NCBI RefSeq assembly: GCF_019668465.1
Contig: NZ_AP024828.1
Location: 2,790,001 to 2,854,000 of the forward strand
DNA: 64,000 nucleotides
From: Mycobacterium senriense
GTDB lineage: Bacteria > Actinomycetota > Actinomycetes > Mycobacteriales > Mycobacteriaceae
Direction: 5' to 3'
Positions 7,837-16,110 of this stretch are shown here, piece after piece; position 1 is the stretch's first letter; each line of letters starts with the position of its first letter. The notes under the pieces were generated by a model. The model searched no databases and was not told the DNA's origin. It saw only the letters and a program-made list of their open reading frames with translations. The translations under genes and the position numbers were made by a program.

Positions 7837-9488
7837 GTGTCGGCCCGCAGCAGGATCACGCCGCTAGGGGTGAGGCCGCCACTACTGACCACACCGACGC
7901 GAGCGTCGGCGACCTGGCGGTCACCGGCCTCGCCGCGAAGCTGGGTGATCGCCTCGTGCAGGAGTCCCATGCCGTGCGTGCGGCCGTGCGAAAGCTGGCC
8001 GCCGTGGGTATTGAGCGGCAACAGGCCGTCGCGCGCAATGTTCTTGCCGCCGTCCAGGAATTCCTTGGCCTCACCGATACCGCAGAAACCCAGCGCCTCG
8101 ATCCAGGACAGGCAGTTGAAGGAAAAGCCGTCGTAGAGCTCGGCGACGTCGACGTCGGCGGGCCGCAGCGAGGTGCGTGTCCACACGTGTGCCGCCTGGC
8201 CCAGTACCTGGGGTTCGTGGGTGAGAGTGCTTTGGTCCCAGTCGAGTCGCTCGACGATCTGCGTACCCACCGCTTCCACCAGCACCGGCGGCTTGGCCAG
8301 GTCGCGGGCGGCGTCGACGGCCGAGACGATGACGGCGATGGCGCCGTCGCACGGCACGTCGCAGTCGTACAGTCCGAACGGTGTGGTGATGGGCCGCGCG
8401 TTGAGGTAGTCGTCCATCGTCATCGGCGTCCGATAGATGGCGGTCGGGTTGAGTTCGGCGTTGGCGCGCTGGTTCAACGCGATCCAGCCCAGCGTTTCCT
8501 TGGTGGTGCCATACCGGTGAAAGTGCCGCTGCGCGTTCATCGCCAACGTGTGTGCCGCCGACGTCGCGCCGAATGGCATCTGCCAGCCCGACATTCGGCC
8601 CATCGACGGGGTGATCTTGCCCTGCTTCATCAGCTCGCCGTTGGTGGCTTCCCACAGCGTGCGGAAGCACAGCACGTGACGCGCCAGCCCGCAGGCGACC
8701 GCGAGCATCGCGGCGATCACCGAGCCACCGGGGCCGAACGTCTCCATCGCGCCGTTGTGCCAAGTCGGCCGGATGCCGAGTGCGCCCTCGAGGGCGGTGG
8801 TGCCGCCCTCCCCGAAGCCGCCGACATTGATCGCGCCGGGGTAGGTGGACAGGCCGTCGATGTCGGCGTAGGTCAGGCCGGCATCGGCGATGGCCGCTTC
8901 GCACGCCTGCACCGTCAGCGCCAGTGGCATCTGCATCAACCGGCGTCCGATCGGCGACGCGCCGATCCCGGTCAGCGCGACCTTGTCCTCGAACTTTTCG
9001 GCGGTCAGCATCGGCCGGACGTGTTCGCCGAACCGTTCCGGCGCGATCTCATCACCCGGTAGGGGACCGGACTGCCCGTCGGCACGCGGCTTGAACAGCG
9101 GAAACCACACATCCTCGACCTGCTCGAAGACGACCTCGACCTGTTCGCCGAGTTCGAGCTGATCGGGTTCGCACTCGACGATGTTGGTGGTCAACCGAAC
9201 CCGCGGGTCCTCGGCGATCGCCACTTGCGCAATTACGTAGGGCGCCGCCAGTCCGGGCAGGCTGAACCGTTCGTTGACGGTGAATCCGGCGAGCGTCGCC
9301 CGGCCCGAAACTGCCCGCACTCCGATGTCGCGGGACCGGCAGTACCGGCAGACCGGCGCGGGTGGATGGATCAGCGATTCACAGGCCCTGCATTCCTGCA
9401 GCCGTAGCTTTCCGTCGGCGCCGGACTTCCAGAAAAACTCGTTCTCCTGCGTGACCTGGGGCAATGGGCGGCCCGGCGCTGCTGACAC
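7833..9488 (-). CDS. Fused DUF35 (zinc ribbon/OB-fold) and thiolase-like aldolase/lipid-transfer protein
   Basis: 551 residues. Residues 1-130 are a DUF35 protein: two Cys pairs (C-R-A-C and C-R-Y-C, the zinc ribbon) followed by an OB-fold. From about 165 onward is a thiolase of the SCP2/Ltp type with E-L-Y-D-G-F-S-F and the loop G-G-Q-L-S-H-G. In mycobacterial steroid side-chain degradation Ltp2 acts as a retro-aldolase in complex with a separate DUF35 partner; here both are one chain. It heads the operon 9488-5334, with the recurring operator 60 bp upstream. Likely role: C-C bond cleavage of a beta-hydroxyacyl-CoA, by analogy. Confidence 0.87.
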   Translation of the reverse strand: MSAAPGRPLPQVTQENEFFWKSGADGKLRLQECRACESLIHPPAPVCRYCRSRDIGVRAVSGRATLAGFTVNERFSLPGLAAPYVIAQVAIAEDPRVRLTTNIVECEPDQLELGEQVEVVFEQVEDVWFPLFKPRADGQSGPLPGDEIAPERFGEHVRPMLTAEKFEDKVALTGIGASPIGRRLMQMPLALTVQACEAAIADAGLTYADIDGLSTYPGAINVGGFGEGGTTALEGALGIRPTWHNGAMETFGPGGSVIAAMLAVACGLARHVLCFRTLWEATNGELMKQGKITPSMGRMSGWQMPFGATSAAHTLAMNAQRHFHRYGTTKETLGWIALNQRANAELNPTAIYRTPMTMDDYLNARPITTPFGLYDCDVPCDGAIAVIVSAVDAARDLAKPPVLVEAVGTQIVERLDWDQSTLTHEPQVLGQAAHVWTRTSLRPADVDVAELYDGFSFNCLSWIEALGFCGIGEAKEFLDGGKNIARDGLLPLNTHGGQLSHGRTHGMGLLHEAITQLRGEAGDRQVADARVGVVSSGGLTPSGVILLRADT

Positions 9489-9547
9489 GTCACCTCCGCG
9501 AGTCGAACGGCCCCGAAAGCAGTTTGGTAGGCCCGTTATACGAATCG

Positions 9548-9562
9548 GAGAATTACGTTATC
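9548..9562. promoter_or_regulatory. GAGAAT-N3-ATTCTC-type site before DUF35-thiolase operon
   Basis: GAGAAT-TAC-GTTATC, 10 of 12 arm positions. It lies 60 bp upstream of the start at 9488 and in no likely coding region. Confidence 0.5.
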
Positions 9563-9637
9563 ACTCCCGAGCAGGGGCGATCTAGACGGCGTAGGCAGTG
9601 CTCGTGATGCATCTCAGGCCAGGAAAAACGCCCGCCG

Positions 9638-9961
9638 TCAGTACGGCACCCAGACGCCGTCGAAATAGGCGCCCCATTGGTGGAAGCCGGCACTCCACAT
9701 CGGGGCGTTCGGTGACCACCACGGCTGAGGCGGTGGCGGCGGTGGCACATCCTGTGCCACGAATGACGGCGCATATGCCGGCGGAGCGGTGTACCACGGC
9801 GGCGGCGCCGGCAGCGGTTTGCATTCAAACGTCGACACATTCCACGACATGTTGGGATCGCACTGCGCCGAGCCGATTGCCGGCGTCGCGATCACCGCGA
9901 CAGTCATCGCCACGAAGGCGACCGCAATGGCGGCGGTCAGACGACCAAAAATCCACCTCAT
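9638..9961 (-). CDS. Small exported Pro-rich protein
   Basis: 107 residues from the ATG at 9961; an ATG 24 bp upstream is also in frame. It has a Sec-type signal peptide (R-W-I-F-G-R-L, a hydrophobic stretch, cleavage near A-I-G-S-A-Q). The mature part has two Cys, long Pro/Ala/Tyr/Trp tracts (P-P-P-P-P-P-Q-P-W-W) and ends G-V-W-V-P-Y. I recognise this only as a common type of small mycobacterial secreted protein with no known function. It is upstream of, and in the same direction as, the operon at 9488, separated by 149 bp. Confidence 0.75.
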   Translation of the reverse strand: MRWIFGRLTAAIAVAFVAMTVAVIATPAIGSAQCDPNMSWNVSTFECKPLPAPPPWYTAPPAYAPSFVAQDVPPPPPPQPWWSPNAPMWSAGFHQWGAYFDGVWVPY

Positions 9962-10146
9962 GGTGGGCCTCCCAGTTGGGGCCATCGCGACCCCGGCTGG
10001 TGTCAGTTTATTCCGCCGTTACCGCCGCGACCAGATGAAACCATTCGGCGCGACACAACACCGGGCTGGGTCGTCGTGGCGTTTCCTGTCGGCGAAGAGT
10101 TATGCTCGCCAGCGCGGTATCAAGTACTTAACACTCGGAGGGCTGG

Positions 10147-11070
10147 TTGCTCGACGCAGAGAAGATCCTGATCACCGGGGCGACGGGCAAGATCGCGTTT
10201 CCGATCGCGCGTGCTCTGGCGGCGGCGGGAAACGAGGTGTGGGGCGCCGCGCGCCTGAAAGATCCGGCCGCCCGGCAAAAACTGGTGGACGCCGGGATCA
10301 GGCCCGTGGCGCTGGATGTCAGTGCCGGCGACTTCTCAGCGCTCCCGGACGATTTCACCTACGTCTTTCATGCGGCCGTAGACCCGGGCACCGAGGACTG
10401 GAGCCGGTGCGTTGAAACGAACGCACAGAACTCGGGCGAATTGCTCCACCACTGCCGCGCCGCAAAGGGTTTCGTCTTCTGCTCCACCGGCTCGATCTAC
10501 GCCTACCAGGGCCGCCGACCGCTGACCGAGGCCGATCCGCCGGGGGCGCCGTTGCGGGCGAACTACAGCTTCTCCAAGGTTGCCGCGGAAGCGGTGTGCA
10601 CCTGGGTCGCCAGGCGCTACCAGGTTCCGCTCACCATCATCCGGATCTGTTCGACGTATGGGCCCCAGGGCGGTGCGCCCGCCGACCGTCTCGATGCGAT
10701 GTTGGCGGGCAAGCCCATTCGGCTGCATCCCGACAAGCCGAACCATTACAACCCCATCTACGAAGACGACTACGTGGAGCTCGGCATCCGCGCGCTGGAA
10801 GTCGCCGCGGTGCCGCCCGTGGTGGTGAACTGGGCGGGCAGCGAGACGGTCAGCGTCGAGGAGTACTGCACCTTCATGGGTGAGCTCGTCGGTGTCGAGC
10901 CGATCTTCGAGTACACGCCCCAGGCGCACACCCCGCTATGGCCGGACGTCACCCGCATGCACGACGTGCTCGGCCGCACCAAGGTGCCCTGGCGCGAGGG
11001 CTTCCGGCGCATGGTCGCGGCCCGCCATCCCGAAATTCCGCTGCCCCAACATGAATCGACGAGACCCTGA
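10147..11070 (+). CDS. NAD-dependent epimerase/dehydratase (extended SDR)
   Basis: 307 residues. N-terminal I-T-G-A-T-G-K-I (a variant of the T-G-x-x-G-x-x-G NAD motif), the S-T-G-S-I-Y segment and the catalytic Y-S-F-S-K (Y-x-x-x-K). The start is a TTG at 10147, preceded by CGGAGG. It heads a run of three plus-strand genes. Extended SDRs act on nucleotide sugars or, in catabolic clusters, on hydroxy-steroid or hydroxyacyl substrates; given the neighbours the latter is more likely. Confidence 0.85.
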   Translation: MLDAEKILITGATGKIAFPIARALAAAGNEVWGAARLKDPAARQKLVDAGIRPVALDVSAGDFSALPDDFTYVFHAAVDPGTEDWSRCVETNAQNSGELLHHCRAAKGFVFCSTGSIYAYQGRRPLTEADPPGAPLRANYSFSKVAAEAVCTWVARRYQVPLTIIRICSTYGPQGGAPADRLDAMLAGKPIRLHPDKPNHYNPIYEDDYVELGIRALEVAAVPPVVVNWAGSETVSVEEYCTFMGELVGVEPIFEYTPQAHTPLWPDVTRMHDVLGRTKVPWREGFRRMVAARHPEIPLPQHESTRP

Positions 11071-11081
11071 GGGCTGACGCT

Positions 11082-11825
11082 ATGCATCTTCCCGGCACGC
11101 CGTCGGACGAGGTCGCCGAGATTCTCGCCACCGGGAGCGGCGAGATCACCACGTTGTTCGTCTCCATGGCGATCCGCCACCCCGACGGGAAGGACGCGGA
11201 GTACCTGCGCTGGCACAGCATGGACCACCGCCCCGAGCAACACCGGCTGGCCGCGGTGCGCGCCTCGTTGCGCCTGGTGTCGACACCGGCCTGCCGTGCC
11301 GCACGCGCGCTCAGCGAGGGGCCCTTGGACGCGGTCGATCACGTGATGACGTACTTCTTCACCGACACGGCCGGACTGCAGGATTTCAATGAGCTGTCAA
11401 CGGCATTGGGCAATGCCGGCCGCAAACTCCCGCTGCTGCCACCGGTCGAGCGCGGCGTTTACGAGGTGCAACGCAAAGCGGCCGCGCCGCGCGTCAGGGT
11501 CGGGTCGGACGTGCTGCCCTGGCTGCCCGTGCGGGGCGCGTTCGTGTTGGTCGAGCGGGGATCGGCGTCGTTGAACCCGCTGGTGGAGGTCGACGGTGTC
11601 GCCGGTGTCTGGTCCGCGTTGTCGCGCCAGGTCGATGCCAGCCTGGCCAGTGCCCGAGCGAACCAGACGATCACCTGCTGCTTCCTCGATGACGATCCCA
11701 TCGCCAGCGCCGAACGGCTGCGCCCGGTGCTTAAGGCCCGCTGGGCCGAGTCGGACATCAAACCTCTTTTCGCCGCGCCATTTTTCGCGGTCGTTCCATA
11801 CGAGTGGGATCGGTATGTGCCATAG
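11082..11825 (+). CDS. Hypothetical protein, possible EthD/dimeric alpha-beta barrel fold
   Basis: 247 residues starting 11 bp after the epimerase. The segment A-E-Y-L-R-W-H-S-M-D-H-R-P-E-Q-H near residues 46-61 resembles the EthD-like W-x-x-x-H-x-P pattern, and the C-terminal half ends with a similar strand-rich unit, so a two-domain dimeric alpha/beta barrel is possible. No signal peptide. Its place between an epimerase and an LLM oxidoreductase suggests a role in the same pathway; function unknown. Confidence 0.72.
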   Translation: MHLPGTPSDEVAEILATGSGEITTLFVSMAIRHPDGKDAEYLRWHSMDHRPEQHRLAAVRASLRLVSTPACRAARALSEGPLDAVDHVMTYFFTDTAGLQDFNELSTALGNAGRKLPLLPPVERGVYEVQRKAAAPRVRVGSDVLPWLPVRGAFVLVERGSASLNPLVEVDGVAGVWSALSRQVDASLASARANQTITCCFLDDDPIASAERLRPVLKARWAESDIKPLFAAPFFAVVPYEWDRYVP

Positions 11826-11837
11826 GGGACGGGTTCC

Positions 11838-12794
11838 GTGCGCATCGGCTTGATGGTTGGCTCCGATAAGGAGCGCTCGCGCGCGGATCGGCTAGCCGGG
11901 CTGATCGACGACGGTGTCGCGGCCGAAGGCGACGGGTTCACATCGTTTTGGATGCCGCAGGTCCCCGGTTACCTCGACGCCATGACCGCCGTGGCTTTAC
12001 TCGGGCAGGCCACCGATCGCATCGAGATCGGAACGGCCGTCGTTCCGATCCAGACTCGCCATCCGATGATCATGGCGCAACAAGCGCTGACCACCCAGGT
12101 GGCATGCGGCGGGCGGTTCACGCTCGGCATCGGGCCCTCGCATCACTGGATTGTCAACTCGCAACTGGGCTTGCCCTACGACCGCCCGGCGCGGTTGATG
12201 GATGACTACCTCGCCGTGCTCCAGGCGTCCTTCGCGGGACCGGGGACTGTCGACGTCGACAACGAAAACTATTGCGTCCATTCGCCGGTCGATGTCACGG
12301 ACGCATTCGAGATGCCGGTACTGTTATCGGCGCTCGGGCCGACAATGCTGCAACTCGCCGGCGGGCGGGCTGGTGGCACCATCCTCTGGATGGCGGACGA
12401 GCGGGCGATCGGAGACCACGTCGTTCCCCGCATCACCGCGGCGGCGAAGCGGGCCGGGCGGGCCGCGCCGCGGATCGTCGCCGGCGTTCCCGTCGCGCTC
12501 TGCTCGGACCGCGAGATCGACGATGCTCGCGCCTACGCCAGCGAGGTGTTGGGGCACGCGGATTTCTCGCCGAACTATGTGCGGCTGCTGCAGCACGGTG
12601 ACGCCGAGGATGTCGGCGACACCATGGCGGCCGGCGACGAGACGGCCGTCCTGGCTCGGCTGCGCCGCTATCGGGACGCGGGTGTCACCGACCTGGCCGT
12701 GCGAATCGTGCCGCTGGGCAAGGACATCAGTGAGCGGACCGACTCGCGACGCCGGACTCAGCAGTTCCTGTCGTCGCTGTGTCCGGCTCTGTGA
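11838..12794 (+). CDS. LLM-class (luciferase-like, F420- or FMN-dependent) oxidoreductase
   Basis: 318 residues from a GTG 12 bp after the previous stop. TIM-barrel luciferase-like features: the start R-I-G-L-M-V-G, T-A-V-V-P-I-Q-T-R-H-P near residue 70, and R-F-T-L-G-I-G-P-S-H near 95. Mycobacterial members mostly use F420, but the cofactor cannot be told from this reading. It is the third gene of the plus-strand unit starting at 10147 and ends head-on against the acyl-CoA dehydrogenase gene with no gap. Confidence 0.88.
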   Translation: MRIGLMVGSDKERSRADRLAGLIDDGVAAEGDGFTSFWMPQVPGYLDAMTAVALLGQATDRIEIGTAVVPIQTRHPMIMAQQALTTQVACGGRFTLGIGPSHHWIVNSQLGLPYDRPARLMDDYLAVLQASFAGPGTVDVDNENYCVHSPVDVTDAFEMPVLLSALGPTMLQLAGGRAGGTILWMADERAIGDHVVPRITAAAKRAGRAAPRIVAGVPVALCSDREIDDARAYASEVLGHADFSPNYVRLLQHGDAEDVGDTMAAGDETAVLARLRRYRDAGVTDLAVRIVPLGKDISERTDSRRRTQQFLSSLCPAL

Positions 12795-12807
12795 TCAGCG
12801 CGCCGGA
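12782..12807. terminator. Possible shared terminator hairpin
   Basis: TCCGGC (12782-12787) pairs with GCCGGA (12802-12807) across a 14-base loop at the junction of two convergent genes. There is no U-tract, as is common in mycobacteria. Weak evidence. Confidence 0.25.
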
Positions 12808-13970
12808 AGTCCAAGCACACGCTGGGCGATGATGTTGCGCTGGATCTCCGACGTGCCGCCCGCGATGGTGCCCGCATAGCTGCTGATGTAGCGCGCGAAC
12901 CAGCTGGCGGTGAAAAGGTCAGGCGCGTAAGGGTTGTACGGGGCGGTCAGCATTCTGTCGGCTAATCCGTCGACCCCGGCCGCGTCCAATGCGTGCCGCA
13001 GCGCGCTCTGCTCGGCCTCGGAACCGAACACCTTCAGCACGGACAACGCGGCCACGTCTACTTCACCGCGGGCCGCTCGGCCCAGCGCGGCGGACCCGAG
13101 CAGTCGTAATGCGTAGTAGTCCATCACGATGGTGCCGTAGTGGTCCGCGTTCACCTCGCCGACCGGCCGGTAGTCCTCGAGGAGTTGCTCGAGCCGGTTC
13201 GCGAAGGCCATCCACATCAGCGTGCGCTCGTGGCCGAGCGAGCCGTTGGCGACCTGCCACCCGCCATTGAGCGGGCCGACCAGGTTATCCGCGGGCACCC
13301 GGACATCGTTGAAGAACACCTCGTTGAAGTCCAGCTCGTCTGAGTCATAGACCGAAGGGAAGGGACGACGCACCACCCCGGGAACGTCGGTCGGGATGAG
13401 AAGTGCGCTGATTCCCTTGTGGCGGGGAGCGTTCGGGTCCGTGCGAACGAAGGTCAGAATGACATCGGCGTCATGGGCGCCGGAGGTCCATACCTTCTGC
13501 CCATTGACCACGAACTCAGCGCCCACCAACTCGGCCTTCGTGCGCAGCCCGGCGAGGTCGGAGCCGGCTCCGGGTTCGCTCATGCCCAGCGAAGCGGTCT
13601 TGTCGGCTCGCAAGATCGGAACGGCCCAACGCCGCTTCTGCTCCTCGGTGCCGAAGGACAACAGCGATGCCGCGATGATGCCGACGCCTTGCGGATTGAA
13701 GCAGTGATAGATCCGGCGCCGTGACAGCTCCTCGCGATGCACGAACTGCTGCAGGATGTTTGCGTTGCGGCCGCCGAATTCCGGTGGGTTGCCCGGCAGT
13801 AGCCACCCGTGGTCGAACTGGAGCCGCTGCCAGCGGCGTGACCATTCGGGCACGTGCGAAGTCGACGAAGGACGCTCCGCGGCTTGAGCCTGCGTCGGCA
13901 GGTGTTCGGTGAGGAAGTCGACGAACTCCGCGCGAAAGGCCTCTACGTCGCTGTCAAAGGTGAGTTGCAT
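12795..13970 (-). CDS. Acyl-CoA dehydrogenase
   Basis: 391 residues. FAD/acyl-CoA binding signatures G-M-S-E-P-G-A-G-S-D-L and V-V-N-G-Q-K-V-W-T-S-G-A, and the C-terminal I-A-G-G-T-S-E-I-Q-R-N-I-I. It dehydrogenates an acyl-CoA to the enoyl-CoA. It is nearly the same protein as the one at 23195 (both begin M-Q-L-T-F-D-S-D-V-E), but it lacks the smaller partner subunit that precedes that paralogue. It is the last gene of an operon with a NuoF-like protein and a ferredoxin, 27 bp after the ferredoxin. Confidence 0.93.
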   Translation of the reverse strand: MQLTFDSDVEAFRAEFVDFLTEHLPTQAQAAERPSSTSHVPEWSRRWQRLQFDHGWLLPGNPPEFGGRNANILQQFVHREELSRRRIYHCFNPQGVGIIAASLLSFGTEEQKRRWAVPILRADKTASLGMSEPGAGSDLAGLRTKAELVGAEFVVNGQKVWTSGAHDADVILTFVRTDPNAPRHKGISALLIPTDVPGVVRRPFPSVYDSDELDFNEVFFNDVRVPADNLVGPLNGGWQVANGSLGHERTLMWMAFANRLEQLLEDYRPVGEVNADHYGTIVMDYYALRLLGSAALGRAARGEVDVAALSVLKVFGSEAEQSALRHALDAAGVDGLADRMLTAPYNPYAPDLFTASWFARYISSYAGTIAGGTSEIQRNIIAQRVLGLPAR

Positions 13971-13997
13971 GGCATCACTTGTCCGGGCGAGGACCGC

Positions 13998-14294
13998 TCA
14001 ACGCGTAAATCCCCACTCTGCCTCGTTCTCTTCGGTTTTGAGGTGCTCGGCCGGATCCTCGGTGTCGGCGAGTGTCGGCTGAGAGGCGCGCGAGGTGCGC
14101 TGACCGATTTCGGTGATGGCGTGCACCGGGCAGTCGAGCAGCGCCCGCATGACCGCGTCGCGATCCCGTTCGGCCACCGTGCCGTCCCCGATGAGGGATG
14201 CGTACCCCCAGTCGTCCAGCGAGAAGTATCCCGGAGCGTGCTTGGCGCAGATGCCGAAGCCGTCGCAAATGGTGCGGTCCAGACGGATTTTCAT
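13998..14294 (-). CDS. 3Fe-4S type ferredoxin (Phe variant) with acidic tail
   Basis: 98 residues from the ATG at 14294, which overlaps the NuoF-like stop (ATGA). Cluster motif C10-D-G-F13-G-I-C16 and C55-P, with Phe at the variable fourth position. Unlike the other small ferredoxins here it has an extra C-terminal tail of about 30 residues rich in Asp/Glu. Coupled translation with the NuoF-like protein suggests that protein reduces it with NADH, and that it then feeds a P450 or takes electrons from the dehydrogenase; direction unproven. Confidence 0.9.
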   Translation of the reverse strand: MKIRLDRTICDGFGICAKHAPGYFSLDDWGYASLIGDGTVAERDRDAVMRALLDCPVHAITEIGQRTSRASQPTLADTEDPAEHLKTEENEAEWGFTR

Positions 14295-15595
14295 GCTTGC
14301 CTCACAGCTTCCGCCTCGTAGGGACGGTCCGCGCGGAACGCGCGGGGCGCGCAGTCCGGACACGTGCCGTCGCGATGCGCACCGACTTCGTCCGGGAACT
14401 GATCGAGCAGGCTGGCGGCAATGTTGGTGGCGGCATCCAGCGTGGCGCACGCGCCGCGTCCACGCAGCAGCACCGACCACCGGCGCAACCGTTCGACATC
14501 CTCTGTGGTCGCGGCGCCGTCGCGCAGCGCCCCGGCGGCCGCGGCCATCGCCGCCGTTCCGTTGAAGCACGATCCGCATTGCCCGGCGTTTTCGCGGTCG
14601 AAGTACGCGAGCACCGATGCCGCCACCGCAACGGGGCAGTCGTCGGTGATGACCGAAATCGCGCCGCAGCCCAAACCGCTGCCGACACGTCGCATCGTCT
14701 CGTGGTCCAGGGTTAGGTCCAGCACCGAGCGGTTGAGCAGACCGGCGAAGTAGCCGCCCATCAACGCACCGCGCACCTGGTCGGCTGAAACACCATGCAA
14801 ACTAAGCAATTCGGTGAACGCCAGGCCGTGGGGGAGTTCGTAGAGCGCCGGCGGCTTACCGGCCCCGGTGATGGTGGCCAGGAAGGTGCCGGGTGACAAC
14901 GCCGTGCCTTGCGACCGGTAATCGGCCGAGCTGTGGCCCTGCAGGTAGGGCAGGTTCGCCAAAGTCTCGACATTGCTCACCAAGGTGGGCCGGTCGTCGA
15001 CTCCCGCTTCGAAGGGCCGCGGCGGTTTGTCTGTCGGCTTGGCCGGGCCGCCATTGATCGCCCGAACCGCGGCGGTTTCCTCGCCGGCGACGTATCCCGG
15101 TTGCACTGTGAACATGTCGATCGTGACACCGAGCGCGTCGGGATCCAGTTCGCCGAGCGCGGATTTGACGCTGTGCGCCGATTCGGGGTCGGACACGTAG
15201 ATGTAGGCGCGGTCGGCGGCGACGATCGTCGCGGCGAGGCGCAGCCCGTCCAGGACCAGGTGAGGACGATTGCGCAGCAGCCAGCGGTCCTTGACCGAAG
15301 CCGGTTCTCCCTCTTCACCATTCGCGATGACGACGGGAACACCTAGCGAGCGGCCATTGTCGCGCACCGTGCGCAGCTTCACCGCGAGGGGAAACGCCGC
15401 ACCGCCGCGCCCGACCAGACCGCTGGCGTCGATTTCGCTCAGGAATTCGTCGGGGTTGGCAAGCGGGCGGTAGCCGCCGAGCTTCCGATAGGTCACCAGA
15501 TCTTCCCGGGCCTGGCCGGTGTGCTCACTCAGCAGCCGCGGCGTGCAACCGGGGAAGGTCGCGGTAGTGATGGTTGTGGACTCGGTGGTGTTCAA
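14291..15595 (-). CDS. NuoF-like NADH-binding flavoprotein with modified Fe-S site
   Basis: 434 residues. The FMN/NADH domain shows G-R-G-G-A-A-F-P (62-69), N-G-E-E-G-E-P and A-G-E-E-T-A, followed by an SLBB-like part and a C-terminal cluster domain. The N3-type site should read C-G-x-C-x-x-C; here it is A337-G-Q-C340-G-S-C343, so the first ligand is Ala. C383 could be the fourth ligand. An extra C-x-x-C lies at 412-415. No other complex I gene is near. It probably acts as a soluble NADH:ferredoxin oxidoreductase for the co-encoded ferredoxin. Only 36 bp separate it from the divergent gene at 15632. Confidence 0.88.
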   Translation of the reverse strand: MNTTESTTITTATFPGCTPRLLSEHTGQAREDLVTYRKLGGYRPLANPDEFLSEIDASGLVGRGGAAFPLAVKLRTVRDNGRSLGVPVVIANGEEGEPASVKDRWLLRNRPHLVLDGLRLAATIVAADRAYIYVSDPESAHSVKSALGELDPDALGVTIDMFTVQPGYVAGEETAAVRAINGGPAKPTDKPPRPFEAGVDDRPTLVSNVETLANLPYLQGHSSADYRSQGTALSPGTFLATITGAGKPPALYELPHGLAFTELLSLHGVSADQVRGALMGGYFAGLLNRSVLDLTLDHETMRRVGSGLGCGAISVITDDCPVAVAASVLAYFDRENAGQCGSCFNGTAAMAAAAGALRDGAATTEDVERLRRWSVLLRGRGACATLDAATNIAASLLDQFPDEVGAHRDGTCPDCAPRAFRADRPYEAEAVRQA

Positions 15596-15631
15596 AGCTG
15601 GCCTGCCATCGTCTTAGTTAGGCTAGCGCAC

Positions 15632-16105
15632 ATGCGGACTGCGGTGGTGCGTGTCAACGTCGACCCGGACAGCGTGCTCACGCCCGCACAACTACGTGAC
15701 GGCATGGCGGCTCTCCTCGAACTGGCGGCCACGGCCGGCGCGGAAGTGGTCGAGAACGACCTCGAGTCCATGCCCGCAAGCCGCCGCGAAGTCGAACTGC
15801 TCATTGCGGCCAAAGACGGCGACATGGCCAAAGAGACGGCGATCGGATTGTGCGCCAGCGCGTTCGGGGGTGCTCCTGTTCCGGGCGTGATCACGTTTGT
15901 CAGCCGGGGCACCGACGACGACGCGCACGGAGTGCTGTCTGCGTTCGGGTTGACCGGTGACATCGAGCGCACGCCCGGCGATGACGGATTCGACATCGTC
16001 CATGTGACGCTGCGGGAGTCCGACCTCGAACGGATTCCGGAAAGCCGGGTACACACGGCGCTGGAGGCGTCGCTCAACTGTGAGGTCCACATTCGCACCG
16101 TGTAG
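15632..16105 (+). CDS. Hypothetical protein divergent from NuoF-like operon
   Basis: 157 residues from the ATG at 15632; the frame is open further upstream but would overlap the start of the divergent NuoF-like gene. Soluble, mixed alpha/beta, with a pseudo-repeat look (T-A-V-V-R-V-N-V-D near the start and E-V-H-I-R-T-V at the end). I do not recognise the family. The shared promoter suggests co-regulation with the NuoF-ferredoxin-acyl-CoA dehydrogenase operon. Confidence 0.7.
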   Translation: MRTAVVRVNVDPDSVLTPAQLRDGMAALLELAATAGAEVVENDLESMPASRREVELLIAAKDGDMAKETAIGLCASAFGGAPVPGVITFVSRGTDDDAHGVLSAFGLTGDIERTPGDDGFDIVHVTLRESDLERIPESRVHTALEASLNCEVHIRTV

Positions 16106-16110
16106 CACCA

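Noticed and set aside
10119..10132. ATCAAGTACTTAAC, similar to the KstR2 binding motif
   Set aside because: Only the centre AAGTACTT is a palindrome; two of the key outer bases do not fit, and no second copy was noticed.
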